From Pseudomonadota bacterium (GTDB taxonomy: Bacteria; Pseudomonadota; Alphaproteobacteria; Rhizobiales; Hyphomicrobiaceae), in assembly GCA_023423275.1 (NCBI GenBank), contig JAFAFW010000075.1, forward strand, positions 124,001-188,000: 64,000 bases of DNA, read 5' to 3'. The translations under genes were made by a program, and so were the position numbers. Below, piece after piece: positions 1-9,489 of the stretch; the first letter of the stretch is position 1, and every line of letters begins with the position of its first letter. The notes beneath the pieces were generated by a model. That model saw only the letters and a program-made list of their open reading frames with translations. It did not search any database and was not told where the DNA came from.

Positions 1-392
1 TTGGAGCCTCGCTTGCGGGCTTCTGCCGGATCCTCGAGTTGCTCGCACACTGCGACGCGATAGCCCTGGCGGATCAAGCGTTGCAGATACTCGTCAGACC
101 GGTGCACGGGCACGCCGCACATCGGAATATCCTGTCCGGCGTGCTTACCGCGCTTCGTCAACACGATACCCAGGGCCTGCGAGGCCACCACCGCATCCTC
201 GAAGAACAGCTCATAGAAGTCGCCCATCCGGTACCAGAGAATGCAATCCGAATTGGCGGCCTTGATTTCGAGGTACTGGGCCATGGATGGCGTCGCGTCG
301 GCTACGGCCAGACGCTCAGCGGCCACAGTGGGGCCTGCCGCAGCCTCTTCGGGCGCGGGTCCTGCGGCCTGTTTCGTCTTCGGTCGCGACAC
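1..392 (-). CDS. mutS: DNA mismatch repair protein MutS, N-terminal part (cut by window edge)
   Basis: Read leftward, the frame encodes the mismatch-recognition start of MutS. After a short Ala/Pro-rich leader comes a region matching MutS domain I (MAQYLEIKAAN..., YRMGDFYELFFEDA, LGIVLTKRG, IPMCGVPVHR, GYRVAVCEQLEDP). MutS binds mispaired bases and recruits MutL. The FYELF motif supplies the Phe and Glu that contact the mismatch, and both are present. I chose the GTG at 392, preceded by AGGGGG; an in-frame TTG lies three codons upstream. The remaining, roughly 750-residue part of the protein lies left of the window. It is divergent from maeB across about 150 bp, a common arrangement in Hyphomicrobiales. 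Confidence 0.93.
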   Translation of the reverse strand, partial: MSRPKTKQAAGPAPEEAAAGPTVAAERLAVADATPSMAQYLEIKAANSDCILWYRMGDFYELFFEDAVVASQALGIVLTKRGKHAGQDIPMCGVPVHRSDEYLQRLIRQGYRVAVCEQLEDPAEARKRGS

Positions 393-545
393 TCCGTGCA
401 AATCCCCCTGTTTTCCCCCTCGAGCCAACCACATAGCCGTTCACGCGCCGCTGTCAAAATCCGTGGTCGCGCAACGCAGCCGTTGTCCCCACGTCAACGA
501 AAGTCCTATGCTGGTTCCAAATTCTAGGGGAAAGCATCAAGGACC

Positions 546-2816
546 ATGGCTCCAAAATTTGCAGCAGCTCGCTTCACCGAAGAGGAAGCGCTTCGATTTC
601 ACGCGCAGGGCAAACCTGGAAAGCTTGAGATCACTCCGACCAAGCCTCTGACAACACAGAGAGATTTGTCTCTGGCCTATTCTCCGGGCGTTGCCGTTCC
701 GGTGCTGGCCATCGCCGAAAACCCATCTCTCGCCTACGACTACACGAACAAGGGTAACCTCGTTGCGGTGGTGTCGAACGGCACCGCGATCCTCGGCCTC
801 GGCAATCGTGGCGCGTTGGCCGCCAAGCCGGTGATGGAAGGCAAGGGCGCCCTCTTCAAGCGTTTCGCCGACATCGATGCAATGGACGTCCTGGTCGACA
901 CACAGGACGTCGATGCCTTCATCAATTGCGTGCGCTATCTCGGCCCAACCTTTGGTGGCATCAATCTGGAGGATATCAAAGCCCCGGACTGCTTCATCAT
1001 CGAGGAGAAGCTGCGGGAGCTGCTGCCCATCCCGGTCTTCCACGATGACCAGCATGGCACCGCCATCATCGCCGCCGCCGGCCTCATCAACGCGCTTCAT
1101 CTCACGGGCCGCGACATCGCCAATTTCAAGCTGGTGGTCAACGGTGCGGGCTCGGCCGGTATCGCCTGCCTCGATCTGCTCACCTCCATGGGCATGCCCA
1201 AGGAAAACGTTCTGCTGTGTGACACCAAGGGCGTGATCTACCAGGGCCGCAAGGACGGCATGAATCAGTGGAAATCGGCCTACGCTGCCAAGACCAAGGC
1301 GCGCGCGCTGGCTGACGCCATGAAAGGCGCCGACGTCGTGTTCGGCCTGTCTGCCAAGGGCGCGTTCACCGCCGACATGATCCGCTCGATGGCGCCGAAG
1401 CCGATCATCTTCGCGATGGCCAATCCTGATCCGGAAATCACGCCGGAGGAAGTCAGCGCCATCCGTGACGACGCCATCATGGCCACGGGACGATCGGATT
1501 ATCCCAACCAGATCAACAATGTCCTGGGCTTTCCATTCATCTTCCGCGGCGCCCTGGACGTACAAGCCTCGACCATCAACGATGCGATGAAGATCGCCGC
1601 CGCCAAGGCACTGGCAGATCTGGCCCGCCAGGACGTGCCCGACCAAGTCGCAACGGCTTTCATGGGCCGGGAAGTGAAGTACGGCCCCGACTATATCATT
1701 CCAGCGCCGTTCGATCCGCGCCTGATCAGCCACGTGCCGCCGGCCGTCGCCAAAGCGGCAATGGAGACCGGCGTTGCTCGCAAACCGATCGTGGATCTCT
1801 ATGGTTATGTCAGGAAGCTGTCAGGACGGCTCGATCCTGTCGCGGGCTGGCTCGGCAGCATCTTCACGCAGGTCCGCGAAGCGCCGAAGCGTATCATCTT
1901 TGCCGAAGGCGAACAGGTGCAGGTCGTCCGTGCCGCCAATGCCTTCTATAACGCCGGGCTCGGCAAGCCGGTGCTGATCGGCCGCCGCCAGCCCATTCTG
2001 GATGCCTTTGCGCAGGCTGGCATCGAGCTCACGGATGCGATCGAGCTGCACGACACCAGCCAGGACGACAATCGCCATCAATACGCGGAGTTCCTGTACG
2101 AGCGCATGCAGCGCAACGGCTACCTCATGCGCGACTGCACGCGGCTGGTGAACAACGATCGCAACGTATTTTCCGCCTGCATGGTGGCGATGGGCCACGC
2201 CGACGGCATGGTCACCGGCGTCACGCGGCCGTGGTCGGTTGCCTACCAGGACATCCGCCGCGTGCTCGATACGAAGCCGGGCCAACGTGCTATCGCGGTC
2301 TCGATCGCACTCAGCCGCGGTCGCGCCGTTCTGATCGCCGATACCAGCGTGCATGACATGCCAAATGCGCGCGAACTGGCGGACATTGCCAAGGCCGCCG
2401 CCCAGGTTGCCAGGCGTCTTGGTCTGGAGCCGCGCGTCGCGATGCTGGCCTATTCGACATTCGGACAGCCGCGCGGCGAGCGATCGGACCGTGTGCGTGA
2501 GGCGGTCGGCATTCTCGACGCCGAACGTGTCGAGTTCGAATACGATGGCGAAATGGCCGCGGATGTCGCGCTCAATCGCGAACTGCAGAAGATCTATCCC
2601 TTCTGCCGCCTCTCCGACGTGGCCAATGTTCTCGTGATGCCGGCGTTCCACTCAGCATCGATTTCGACCAAGATGCTGAAGGAACTCGGCGGCGCGACGG
2701 TGATCGGTCCGGTCCTCGTGGGACTGACCAACTCCGTGCAGATTTGCCCGATCGGATCGAAGGACAGTGATGTCCTGAATATGGCGGCTCTTGCGGCCTA
2801 CGACGTCAGCGGATAG
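546..2816 (+). CDS. maeB: NADP-dependent malic enzyme with C-terminal phosphotransacetylase-like domain
   Basis: This 756-residue protein has the length of the large bacterial MaeB type. Residues about 15-150 are the malic N-domain (YTNKGNLVAVVSNG, KPVMEGK, EDIKAPDCF). Residues about 160-400 are the NAD(P)-binding domain with the HDDQHGTA motif and the VNGAGSAGIACL dinucleotide loop. Residues about 430-750 resemble phosphate acetyltransferase; in this family that part binds acetyl-CoA as an allosteric signal and has no transferase activity. The enzyme decarboxylates malate to pyruvate with NADP reduction, feeding NADPH and gluconeogenesis during growth on organic acids. ATG at 546 follows GGGGAAAG. 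It stands alone, divergent from mutS. Confidence 0.95.
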   Translation: MAPKFAAARFTEEEALRFHAQGKPGKLEITPTKPLTTQRDLSLAYSPGVAVPVLAIAENPSLAYDYTNKGNLVAVVSNGTAILGLGNRGALAAKPVMEGKGALFKRFADIDAMDVLVDTQDVDAFINCVRYLGPTFGGINLEDIKAPDCFIIEEKLRELLPIPVFHDDQHGTAIIAAAGLINALHLTGRDIANFKLVVNGAGSAGIACLDLLTSMGMPKENVLLCDTKGVIYQGRKDGMNQWKSAYAAKTKARALADAMKGADVVFGLSAKGAFTADMIRSMAPKPIIFAMANPDPEITPEEVSAIRDDAIMATGRSDYPNQINNVLGFPFIFRGALDVQASTINDAMKIAAAKALADLARQDVPDQVATAFMGREVKYGPDYIIPAPFDPRLISHVPPAVAKAAMETGVARKPIVDLYGYVRKLSGRLDPVAGWLGSIFTQVREAPKRIIFAEGEQVQVVRAANAFYNAGLGKPVLIGRRQPILDAFAQAGIELTDAIELHDTSQDDNRHQYAEFLYERMQRNGYLMRDCTRLVNNDRNVFSACMVAMGHADGMVTGVTRPWSVAYQDIRRVLDTKPGQRAIAVSIALSRGRAVLIADTSVHDMPNARELADIAKAAAQVARRLGLEPRVAMLAYSTFGQPRGERSDRVREAVGILDAERVEFEYDGEMAADVALNRELQKIYPFCRLSDVANVLVMPAFHSASISTKMLKELGGATVIGPVLVGLTNSVQICPIGSKDSDVLNMAALAAYDVSG

Positions 2817-2988
2817 ATGACCTTACCGCCAGCGGGTGGGGCAAACGGACATTCCGCGCCTCCCCCGTCATCCTCTCGACAGCACACAAGCTCTCGCTTG
2901 ATGTGAGCTGTGCGAAGGATCGAGGTCAGATATGCGCATGTGCGCCTGAGAGTTGACGCTCCCGTTTCTCAAGCTCAATGGTCCTCAA

Positions 2989-4194
2989 ATGACCACGACA
3001 CTCGCGACCCCCGCGTCCCGTCCACTCGTGCCCATCCTCGTGGCGCTGAGTGTGGCGCATCTCATGAACGACCTCATCCAGTCGATGATCCCCGCTCTGT
3101 ACCCTCTGTTCAAGGAGGTGTATCAGCTCGACTTCGTCCAGATCGGATTGATCACGCTTGCCTTCCAGGTGACGTCATCCCTGCTGCAGCCGCTGCTTGG
3201 ATACATCACGGACCATAAGCCGTGGCCCTACGCCATGGTCGCGGGCATGGCATCGACGCTGACGGGTGTTCTGGGGCTGGCATTCGCGCACAGCTACATG
3301 ATGATCCTGTTCTCGGCCGCCTTGGTCGGGCTTGGATCAGCGGTCTTCCATCCGGAAGCCACCCGCATGGCCCGGCACGCCGCGGCAGGGCAGCAGGGTT
3401 TCGCGCAGGGAATTTTCCAGATTGGCGGGCACGCCGGCTATGCCATCGGCCCGCTGCTCGCAGCCTTGGTGGTTGTGCCGCACGGCCAGACGAGCCTCGC
3501 CTGGATCTCCGTCGTGGCCATTCTGGCAATGGTGCTGATGGCCTGGACGGGCGCGAAGTACGCGCTCATGCGCCGGGCGCAGGCAAGCGCGGCCAAGGCG
3601 CAGGCCACGAAAGAGCCCGTCCGTCCGCTCGCGTCAGACCAAAGCGTGCTGCTGGCAATGGCGGTCCTGATCGTTCTCCTCCTCTCGAAGAACGCGTATA
3701 CGGCCGCCTTCACGTCCTACTACACGTTCTATCTGATCGAGCGGTTCGGCGTGACCGTGCAGGTTTCACAGCTCATGCTGTTCCTGTACCTCGTCGTCGG
3801 CGCGTTCGGCGTGATCATCGGCGGAATGGTCGGCGATCGTGTCGGCCGCTATCGCGTGATCTGGATCTCGATCCTGGGATCGCTGCCCTTCGCGCTCATG
3901 CTGCCGTACGCCAACCTGTTCTGGACCGGCGTGCTGAGCGTGCTGATCAGCCTGATCATGGCGAGCGCGTTCGCATCCATCCTGATTTACGCCATCGATC
4001 TCGTGCCTCATCGGATCGGGCTTGTCGGCGGGCTGTTCTACGGGCTGTCATTTGGCCTGGGCGGCGTCGCAGCCGCTGCGCTCGGCATGCTGGCCGACCA
4101 GATCGGCATCATCGCCGTGTTCAAGTTGTGCGCGTGGCTCCCGGTGCTCGGCCTTCTCACGTTCCTGCTGCCGAAGGTGCCGCCGGCGCATTAG
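2989..4194 (+). CDS. MFS transporter, fosmidomycin-resistance (Fsr) type
   Basis: A 401-residue integral membrane protein with about 12 hydrophobic segments and the Fsr-family start (SVAHLMNDLIQSMIPALYPLFKE). An MFS loop 2-3 motif variant (LGYITDHKPWPY) follows TM2, and a GGMVGDRVGRYRVIW motif follows TM8. Members export fosmidomycin or other small molecules, but the natural substrate is usually unknown. I chose ATG 2989; a TTG 12 codons upstream keeps the frame open and is less likely. It is separated from maeB by about 170 bp and convergent with the DedA-like gene, so it is probably its own transcription unit. Confidence 0.85.
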   Translation: MTTTLATPASRPLVPILVALSVAHLMNDLIQSMIPALYPLFKEVYQLDFVQIGLITLAFQVTSSLLQPLLGYITDHKPWPYAMVAGMASTLTGVLGLAFAHSYMMILFSAALVGLGSAVFHPEATRMARHAAAGQQGFAQGIFQIGGHAGYAIGPLLAALVVVPHGQTSLAWISVVAILAMVLMAWTGAKYALMRRAQASAAKAQATKEPVRPLASDQSVLLAMAVLIVLLLSKNAYTAAFTSYYTFYLIERFGVTVQVSQLMLFLYLVVGAFGVIIGGMVGDRVGRYRVIWISILGSLPFALMLPYANLFWTGVLSVLISLIMASAFASILIYAIDLVPHRIGLVGGLFYGLSFGLGGVAAAALGMLADQIGIIAVFKLCAWLPVLGLLTFLLPKVPPAH

Positions 4195-4249
4195 CGCTCT
4201 GCGGCGTCTCGCCGTTGGGCGTGGATCGACGAAAAACTGGCCGGTGTTG

Positions 4250-4840
4250 TCAGCTTCGCTGCATGGCCCGCTCGAGCTTCTTGCTCAGGATCCAGGACAA
4301 TCCGAGGAACACGACCAGGGTGACGAGGCCCAGGCTCGATGAGGCCTGTGTCATGAATTTTTCCGACACCTGGCCGAACGCAAAGCCCGCCGAAACCACA
4401 ATGACCGACCAAATCCCCGCGGCGACCGCATTCAGGACGAGAAACGTCGACCACGGCATGGCAGTCATCCCATAGGCAAATCCGGCTACGCCGCGAATGC
4501 CGTGCGGATAGCGATGCAGCAGGATCATCCAGACGTGATGACGGCTCGCCAAATACGTCACGGTTTCCAGGGCACGTTGAAAGCGCGTCGATTTGGCAAG
4601 CCAACGCATGCCGTACCGCCGGCCGATCCAGAACCGGACGACATCACCGAGAAAACTGCCCACCCAGCACACGAGGATCAAGGTCCCGACATTCAGCGCG
4701 CCGGAGAAAGCCGCGTATCCGGCGAACATCGCGAACAGCAGGCTGTGCGCGGCGGCATAGGAAAACATGAACATGTAGGCTGCATCGCCGTGCTGCGCGA
4801 TCAATGCCAAGAGCGAGTTGAGATCCGTCGGCACCTGCAC
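4250..4840 (-). CDS. DedA/SNARE-associated family membrane protein
   Basis: About 196 residues with four or five hydrophobic segments. The DedA-family core is visible: FAGYAAFSGALNVGTLILVCWVGSFLGDVVRFWIGRRYG, then a basic segment, then FLHRYPHGIRGVAGFAYGMTAMPWSTF. The G-x3-GD-x-xRFWIGRRYG stretch and the Arg-Pro-rich loop are typical. DedA proteins act in the inner membrane in lipid (undecaprenyl-phosphate) recycling and proton-motive-force homeostasis; its role here is not shown. GTG at 4840 is preceded by AGGGAG at good spacing and is preferred to a TTG at 4858. It is convergent with the MFS gene. Confidence 0.8.
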   Translation of the reverse strand: MQVPTDLNSLLALIAQHGDAAYMFMFSYAAAHSLLFAMFAGYAAFSGALNVGTLILVCWVGSFLGDVVRFWIGRRYGMRWLAKSTRFQRALETVTYLASRHHVWMILLHRYPHGIRGVAGFAYGMTAMPWSTFLVLNAVAAGIWSVIVVSAGFAFGQVSEKFMTQASSSLGLVTLVVFLGLSWILSKKLERAMQRS

Positions 4841-5049
4841 TGCTGAACTCCCTGACAACCGGCCCCTCCCGGTGCGGGATGGTTGCGATATCTGCTAGCA
4901 TCGCCGAGCGCCGAGGCCAACCTGCTCTGGTGGCAAAATCGGCGACCCGCCATGAAATCGACGCGAGGGGTTGCTTGGTTCGCGTCCAGCGTGTGGCGCG
5001 CAGGTCATCGGGGCTGGGAGAGTTTGCCTTGAAATTCTGATTTCGGAAT

Positions 5050-6030
5050 ATGTTCATGCGTACACTCAGCGCCCGTCTGCTCGCGGTCTTGATAGCCCTT
5101 CTCATCGCACCCGCCGCCGCCCAAGCGGCCAAATCCGGCACCAGCGATCAGTTCAGCTCGCACGAAAAGATCCTGCAGTGGATCGATGGCTATCGGCTCG
5201 ATCCTGAACCAAAGCGCATGCCGGACGCGGTCAAGGCGCTGAGCCGCCTCGGTCTGTTTCGCGACATGGACGGCGCGGGGGTATTCGTCGGCTTCATGGC
5301 GGGCGTGCTCAATTCCAATCCGCAACATGCCGATGCCTACGTCCGGCAGATGTTCCCGATGCCTCCGGAAGATCAGAGCGCAATCATCAAGGCGATCGCC
5401 TATTCCGGACTGCCCAACTGGAAAGACCTGATGCGCAGATACGTGGAGCGCATGCCGGCACGCAAGGTGATGATCGAAAGCTTCCTGCAGGATAAGGCGA
5501 AGGTTCTGCACGACCTGCCGCTCGACAGCGGCCCGGCGCCGATCGACACGCTATGGGGCTATTATTTCGCAACCGGCTCGCTCGAACCCGTGCGGCGCAT
5601 CATCAGCGCGTTGAAGTGGTCGGGCGACAAGGCCGACGTCAACAAGCTGACCATCGGCAGCATGGCAAAGTGGACGCTGGCCAACAATGCATCGCGCGAT
5701 CGCGAGTTGCTGTATCTGCTGCGCGATGAATCCATTCTGACCAGCCATCCCGAACCGGTGCGTGAAGCGCTCAAGGAAATCGTTGTCGCGGCCGAGACGT
5801 TCGAGACCGGCAAGATCCGCAAGGAGGCGCTGGCGGCGATTGAAGAATTGAAACGCAAGGGACCGCAGGCCAACAACAAGTGGGCGACAGCCGCGCAGTG
5901 GGGCAGCACGGCAATTGCGGTCGGCTGCGTCGTCGCAGGTGCGTTGGGTCAGGTGCAGATCGGGATACCGTGCATCGTCACCGGCGCGATGTCGACGGCT
6001 GCAACGAAGCTGTTGAACAACTCTCCGTAA
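5050..6030 (+). CDS. exported protein of unknown function
   Basis: I do not recognise a characterised family. The 326-residue product starts with a typical Sec signal peptide (MFMRTLSARLLAVLIALLIA, then APAAAQAA) with cleavage likely after about residue 27. The middle is helical and charged, with aspartate- and lysine-rich segments. The C-terminus has a glycine/alanine-rich hydrophobic stretch (about residues 285-318) that holds two cysteines and could be a membrane anchor. A second ATG two codons downstream is also possible. It is convergent with the ABC ATPase gene, with a 6-bp gap, and has no operon partner. Confidence 0.6.
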   Translation: MFMRTLSARLLAVLIALLIAPAAAQAAKSGTSDQFSSHEKILQWIDGYRLDPEPKRMPDAVKALSRLGLFRDMDGAGVFVGFMAGVLNSNPQHADAYVRQMFPMPPEDQSAIIKAIAYSGLPNWKDLMRRYVERMPARKVMIESFLQDKAKVLHDLPLDSGPAPIDTLWGYYFATGSLEPVRRIISALKWSGDKADVNKLTIGSMAKWTLANNASRDRELLYLLRDESILTSHPEPVREALKEIVVAAETFETGKIRKEALAAIEELKRKGPQANNKWATAAQWGSTAIAVGCVVAGALGQVQIGIPCIVTGAMSTAATKLLNNSP

Positions 6031-6036
6031 GGGCGT

Positions 6037-6879
6037 TCAGGCCAGCCAGCGCTTACGCCGCTTGTACGACTTTCCTTCGCGGAAGCTTTTGCGATCCGCG
6101 CCGCCGATGCCGAGGTAAAACTCCTTCACGTCCTCATTCTCGCGCAGATCGCGCGCATCACCGTCCATGACGATGCGGCCGTTTTCCAGAATGTAGCCGT
6201 AAGTGGCGTACTTCAGCGCGATGTTCGTATTTTGCTCAGCGAGCAAGAAGCTGACGCCTTCGTTCTTGTTCAGCCCGTCGACGATACCGAAGATTTCCTC
6301 TACGATTTGCGGCGCGAGGCCCATCGACGGTTCGTCCAGCAGGATCATATCGGGACGCGACATGAGCGCCCGGCCGATCGCTGTCATCTGCTGCTCACCG
6401 CCAGACGTATAGCCAGCCTGGCTGCCGCGACGCTGCTTGAGACGCGGGAAATAGCTGTAAACTTTCTCCAGATCCTGCGCGATGGCGGCCTTTCCGTCGC
6501 GACGCGTAAAGGCGCCGGTCAGCAAATTTTCTTCGACCGTCAAATGACCGAAGCAATGGCGGCCTTCCATCACCTGGATGCAGCCGCGCTTGACGAGATC
6601 GTTCGGTGTCAGGTGGTCGACGCGCTGTCCCTTGAAGTGAACCGATCCCTTCGTCACCTCGCCGCGTTCTGATTTGAGCAGATTAGAAATCGCCTTCAGC
6701 GTCGTCGATTTGCCGGCCCCGTTTGCGCCGAGAATGGCAACAATCCCGCCGGCCGGCACATTGAGCGACACCCCCTTCAGTACCAGAATGACGTGGTCAT
6801 AAATGACCTCGACATTGGTCATCGCCAGGATGGGCGTTGCGGCTTCGGTCTTCGCCTTCAGGGCAGGAGCAGTGCTCAC
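6037..6879 (-). CDS. livF: branched-chain/organic-acid ABC transporter ATP-binding protein (LivF type)
   Basis: A 280-residue cytoplasmic ATPase of the LivF group. Walker A is GANGAGKSTT (about residue 50), the signature is SGGEQQM, Walker B is MILLDEPSMGLAP, and an EQN-type H/Q-loop region follows (LLAEQNTNIAL). Compared with ordinary LivF (about 235 aa) it has a 15-residue leader and a basic C-terminal tail (KSFREGKSYKRRKRWLA). It is the last gene of the leftward operon ligase-livG-livH-livM-SBP-livF. Substrate class is inferred from the operon: the acyl-CoA ligase suggests a carboxylic or aromatic acid, not an amino acid. Confidence 0.9.
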   Translation of the reverse strand: MSTAPALKAKTEAATPILAMTNVEVIYDHVILVLKGVSLNVPAGGIVAILGANGAGKSTTLKAISNLLKSERGEVTKGSVHFKGQRVDHLTPNDLVKRGCIQVMEGRHCFGHLTVEENLLTGAFTRRDGKAAIAQDLEKVYSYFPRLKQRRGSQAGYTSGGEQQMTAIGRALMSRPDMILLDEPSMGLAPQIVEEIFGIVDGLNKNEGVSFLLAEQNTNIALKYATYGYILENGRIVMDGDARDLRENEDVKEFYLGIGGADRKSFREGKSYKRRKRWLA

Positions 6880-6901
6880 AGTGTCGCTCCGTAAACGAAA
6901 T

Positions 6902-6932
6902 GCCCTCTCCCCGCGTTTTGTGGGGAGAGGGC
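6902..6932. repeat. 11-bp perfect inverted repeat between binding-protein gene and livF
   Basis: GCCCTCTCCCC and GGGGAGAGGGC flank a 9-base loop in the 60-bp gap between the binding-protein gene and livF. It can fold in the RNA of either strand. In ABC operons a hairpin behind the binding-protein gene often protects the upstream message or dampens downstream expression, so the binding protein is made in excess. CCCTCTCCCC palindromes are also common as dispersed intergenic repeats in Bradyrhizobium relatives, so it may be a mobile repeat that took this site. Confidence 0.7.
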
Positions 6933-6939
6933 CGGATGA

Positions 6940-8265
6940 TCAGCTTTCTTTCGAGCAATCGCGCGGCGTGATCTTCTTTTCCGCCGCGTACTTCTCCGAA
7001 ACATCCTTCACCAGCGGATCGACCACGGAACGATCGGCGGTGTAGTAGTCGGAAATGATCTTCCACTCCTTGCCATCCCACTGATGCAGGCGGGCTTTGT
7101 CAGCGCCCTGGTGATCGGCACAAGACAGCTTGATCGGCTCCAGCATGCCTTCGAAACCCAGTTCCTTGATCCGAGCTGCAGTAAGGTCGAGGTTTTCGAA
7201 GCCCCAGCGGATTTGTTCGCCGGTCAAAGGTTTGTTGCCGTACTTCTTCTGCGCCGTACGGATCGCCTCGGATCCGACCAGAGAATCGATCAGACCGCGA
7301 TTGTAGAGCACCTGCGCGAAGGTATCCTTGCCGACGCCCTGGCCTTTGGCGAATACGTGCTTTTCGATGTCGGCGTGCACGCCGAACTTTCCAGCCGGAT
7401 GCTGCAGCAACAGCGCTTTATAGCCCGTGGCCTGATCGCCCGCCGGAATGACATCCGGCTCCGCACCCGACCACCACACGCCGATGATCTTGTCGCGCGG
7501 ATAGGCGACGGCCGCGGCTTCCTTGATCGAGGTCGAGTTCATCACGCCCCAGCCCCACAACAGAACATAGTCAGGGCGATCCTGGCGAATGCTCAGCCAC
7601 TGCGATTTCTGCTCGACGCCCGGATGAGTGACGGGAATGAGCTTGAGATTGAAGCCATCCTTTTTGGCGCGGGCTTCCAGTGCAGGGATAGGCTCCTTGC
7701 CGTAAGGGCTGTCGTGATAGACAAGACTGATCTTCTTGTCCTTGAGCTTATCGAACCCACCCAGTTCCTTTGCGATGTGCTGAATGGCGACGTCGGCCGC
7801 CGTCCAGTAGCTGCCCAGTGCGATGAAGTTCCACGGGAACACCGCGCCGTTGCGGCTGTCGGACCGTCCGTATCCGAGGGTCAGCAGCGGAATCTTGTCG
7901 CCCGGCACCTTCTCGGTGAGGGCGAACGTGATGCCGGTCGACAGCGGTGAAAAATACGCCGCGCCGGTTGGACCCTTGCCCTTCAGGCGTTCGTAGCACT
8001 CGACGCCTTTATCGGTCGCGTAACCGGTCTCGCATTCCTCCATCACGATCTTGACGCCGTTGATGCCGCCGTCGCGCTCGTTCAGAAGCGTCAAGTAGTC
8101 CGCGGCACCATTGGCGAACGGAATACCATTCGGCGCATAGGCGCCGGTTCGATAGACGAGCCTTGGGACGAACTGCTCATTCTGTGCCAGCGCCGGCAGC
8201 GCAGGCAGGACGGCCGATCCACCGATAATCGCGGCAGCGGCCAAAACCCAACTCTTGCGAGTCAT
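6940..8265 (-). CDS. ABC transporter periplasmic substrate-binding protein (Leu/Ile/Val-like)
   Basis: A 441-residue periplasmic receptor of the type I, Peripla_BP_6 kind. It has a signal peptide (MTRKSWVLAAAAIIGGSAVL, then PALPALAQ) and the body pattern typical of liv-like receptors (PNGIPFANGAADYLTLLNERDGGINGVKI near the N-terminus, YSPLSTGITFALT, LPLLTLGYGRSDSRNG). It should deliver ligand to the LivH/LivM permease. ATG 8265 is preceded by AGGAGGAAAC; the open frame upstream lacks a better site. At about 415 mature residues it is longer than LivJ/LivK, a feature of the receptors found with acyl-CoA ligases. The ligand is unknown. Confidence 0.88.
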   Translation of the reverse strand: MTRKSWVLAAAAIIGGSAVLPALPALAQNEQFVPRLVYRTGAYAPNGIPFANGAADYLTLLNERDGGINGVKIVMEECETGYATDKGVECYERLKGKGPTGAAYFSPLSTGITFALTEKVPGDKIPLLTLGYGRSDSRNGAVFPWNFIALGSYWTAADVAIQHIAKELGGFDKLKDKKISLVYHDSPYGKEPIPALEARAKKDGFNLKLIPVTHPGVEQKSQWLSIRQDRPDYVLLWGWGVMNSTSIKEAAAVAYPRDKIIGVWWSGAEPDVIPAGDQATGYKALLLQHPAGKFGVHADIEKHVFAKGQGVGKDTFAQVLYNRGLIDSLVGSEAIRTAQKKYGNKPLTGEQIRWGFENLDLTAARIKELGFEGMLEPIKLSCADHQGADKARLHQWDGKEWKIISDYYTADRSVVDPLVKDVSEKYAAEKKITPRDCSKES

Positions 8266-8388
8266 ACCTTGTTTCCTCCTTGGTTCGGGCGCGGCTTCAG
8301 CCGGCTCCAATCGCGAGCCTTTTTTGTTCTTACCTCGGCCCGCCGCTCCGCTTCTGCGTGCCAAAGCTTATCCATCAGCGGCCACCCG

Positions 8389-9477
8389 CTAATACGGGAA
8401 CGGCCATAATCTGAGCTTCTCCTTCGTGATCGCCCAGAGGCGTGCGAACCCATGTGGCTCGACAATCAGCAACAGGCAGATCAACGCGCCGGTGACGATG
8501 AACACCAGATGCGAGGCGGTCTCGACCGACATCGGAATTCCGAGCGCGTGCGGTACCTGATCCAGCATGATCGGCAAAATGAGGATGAACGCAGCGCCGA
8601 GAAAACAACCAAGGATCGAGCCCAACCCGCCAATAATCACCATGAACAGGAGCTGGAACGAGCGATCGATGCTGAACGCCAATGGCTCCCATGAGCCCAG
8701 ATGGACAAACGCCCAGAGTGCGCCAGCAACGCCGATGATGAAAGACGAAATCGCAAACGCCGTCAGCTTCGCATAAAGTGGACGGATACCCATCAATTCG
8801 GCTGCGATATCCATGTCGCGGATCGCCATCCATTGGCGGCCGATGTTGCCACGCACAAGATTTTTAGCCACCAGCGCGAAAACCGCCACGAAGGCGAGTG
8901 TCAGCAAATAGCGCTCGACGGGCGTATTGACGATCCAGCCGAAAAAGTTGAGTTCGGGCGCATTGACCGAGCCGGACGGCGCGTAGTTCGTGAACCACTT
9001 CACACGCAGGAACACCCAGTCGAAAAAGAACTGGGCAGCCAGCGTCGCAACCGCGAGATACAGGCCCTTGATCCTGAGGCTCGGGATGCCGAATAGAATT
9101 CCCACCAGAGCCGCCATTCCGCCAGCGAGTAAAATGGAAACGAGCAGAGGAAGCTCCGGAACCCTCAGCGCAAAATTGTAGGCGGCGTAGGCGCCGATCG
9201 CCATGAACGCGCCGGCGCCGAGCGAGATCTGTCCGCAATAGCCGATGAGAATGTTCAACCCAATCGCGGCCAGCGATAAAATCAGAAACGGAATGAGAAT
9301 CGCTTTGAATATATAATCGTGCGCGAATGGGCCAACTCCGAGTATCGCCAGCAGCGGCACGCCGAGGAACGCGAAGGCCAGCAGCAGCAAGAGCCCAATC
9401 CGGTCCTGCCGGATCGGGAACATGGCCATATCCGCTGCGTATGTGGTCTTGAACTGGCCTGCCTCGCGATAGAACAA
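8389..9477 (-). CDS. livM: branched-chain-type ABC transporter permease (LivM type)
   Basis: A 362-residue inner-membrane permease with about ten hydrophobic segments. It contains the LivM hallmarks GLNILIGYCGQISLGAGAFMAIGAYAA (about residue 75) and the cytoplasmic coupling loop RAIRDMDIAAELMGI-like segment (AIRDMDIAAELMGIRPL, about residue 215), then GAFFILILP-like C-terminal segments. The start is a TTG at 9477 with AGGAGG seven bases upstream, so this is a real rare-codon start. It lies 12 bp behind livH and pairs with it to form the translocation pore. Confidence 0.9.
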   Translation of the reverse strand: MFYREAGQFKTTYAADMAMFPIRQDRIGLLLLLAFAFLGVPLLAILGVGPFAHDYIFKAILIPFLILSLAAIGLNILIGYCGQISLGAGAFMAIGAYAAYNFALRVPELPLLVSILLAGGMAALVGILFGIPSLRIKGLYLAVATLAAQFFFDWVFLRVKWFTNYAPSGSVNAPELNFFGWIVNTPVERYLLTLAFVAVFALVAKNLVRGNIGRQWMAIRDMDIAAELMGIRPLYAKLTAFAISSFIIGVAGALWAFVHLGSWEPLAFSIDRSFQLLFMVIIGGLGSILGCFLGAAFILILPIMLDQVPHALGIPMSVETASHLVFIVTGALICLLLIVEPHGFARLWAITKEKLRLWPFPY

Positions 9478-9489
9478 CTGGCAGCCTCC

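Noticed and set aside
537..1733. Long open frame antisense to maeB
   Set aside because: High-GC antisense shadow with arginine- and glycine-rich composition; maeB carries clear family motifs on the other strand.
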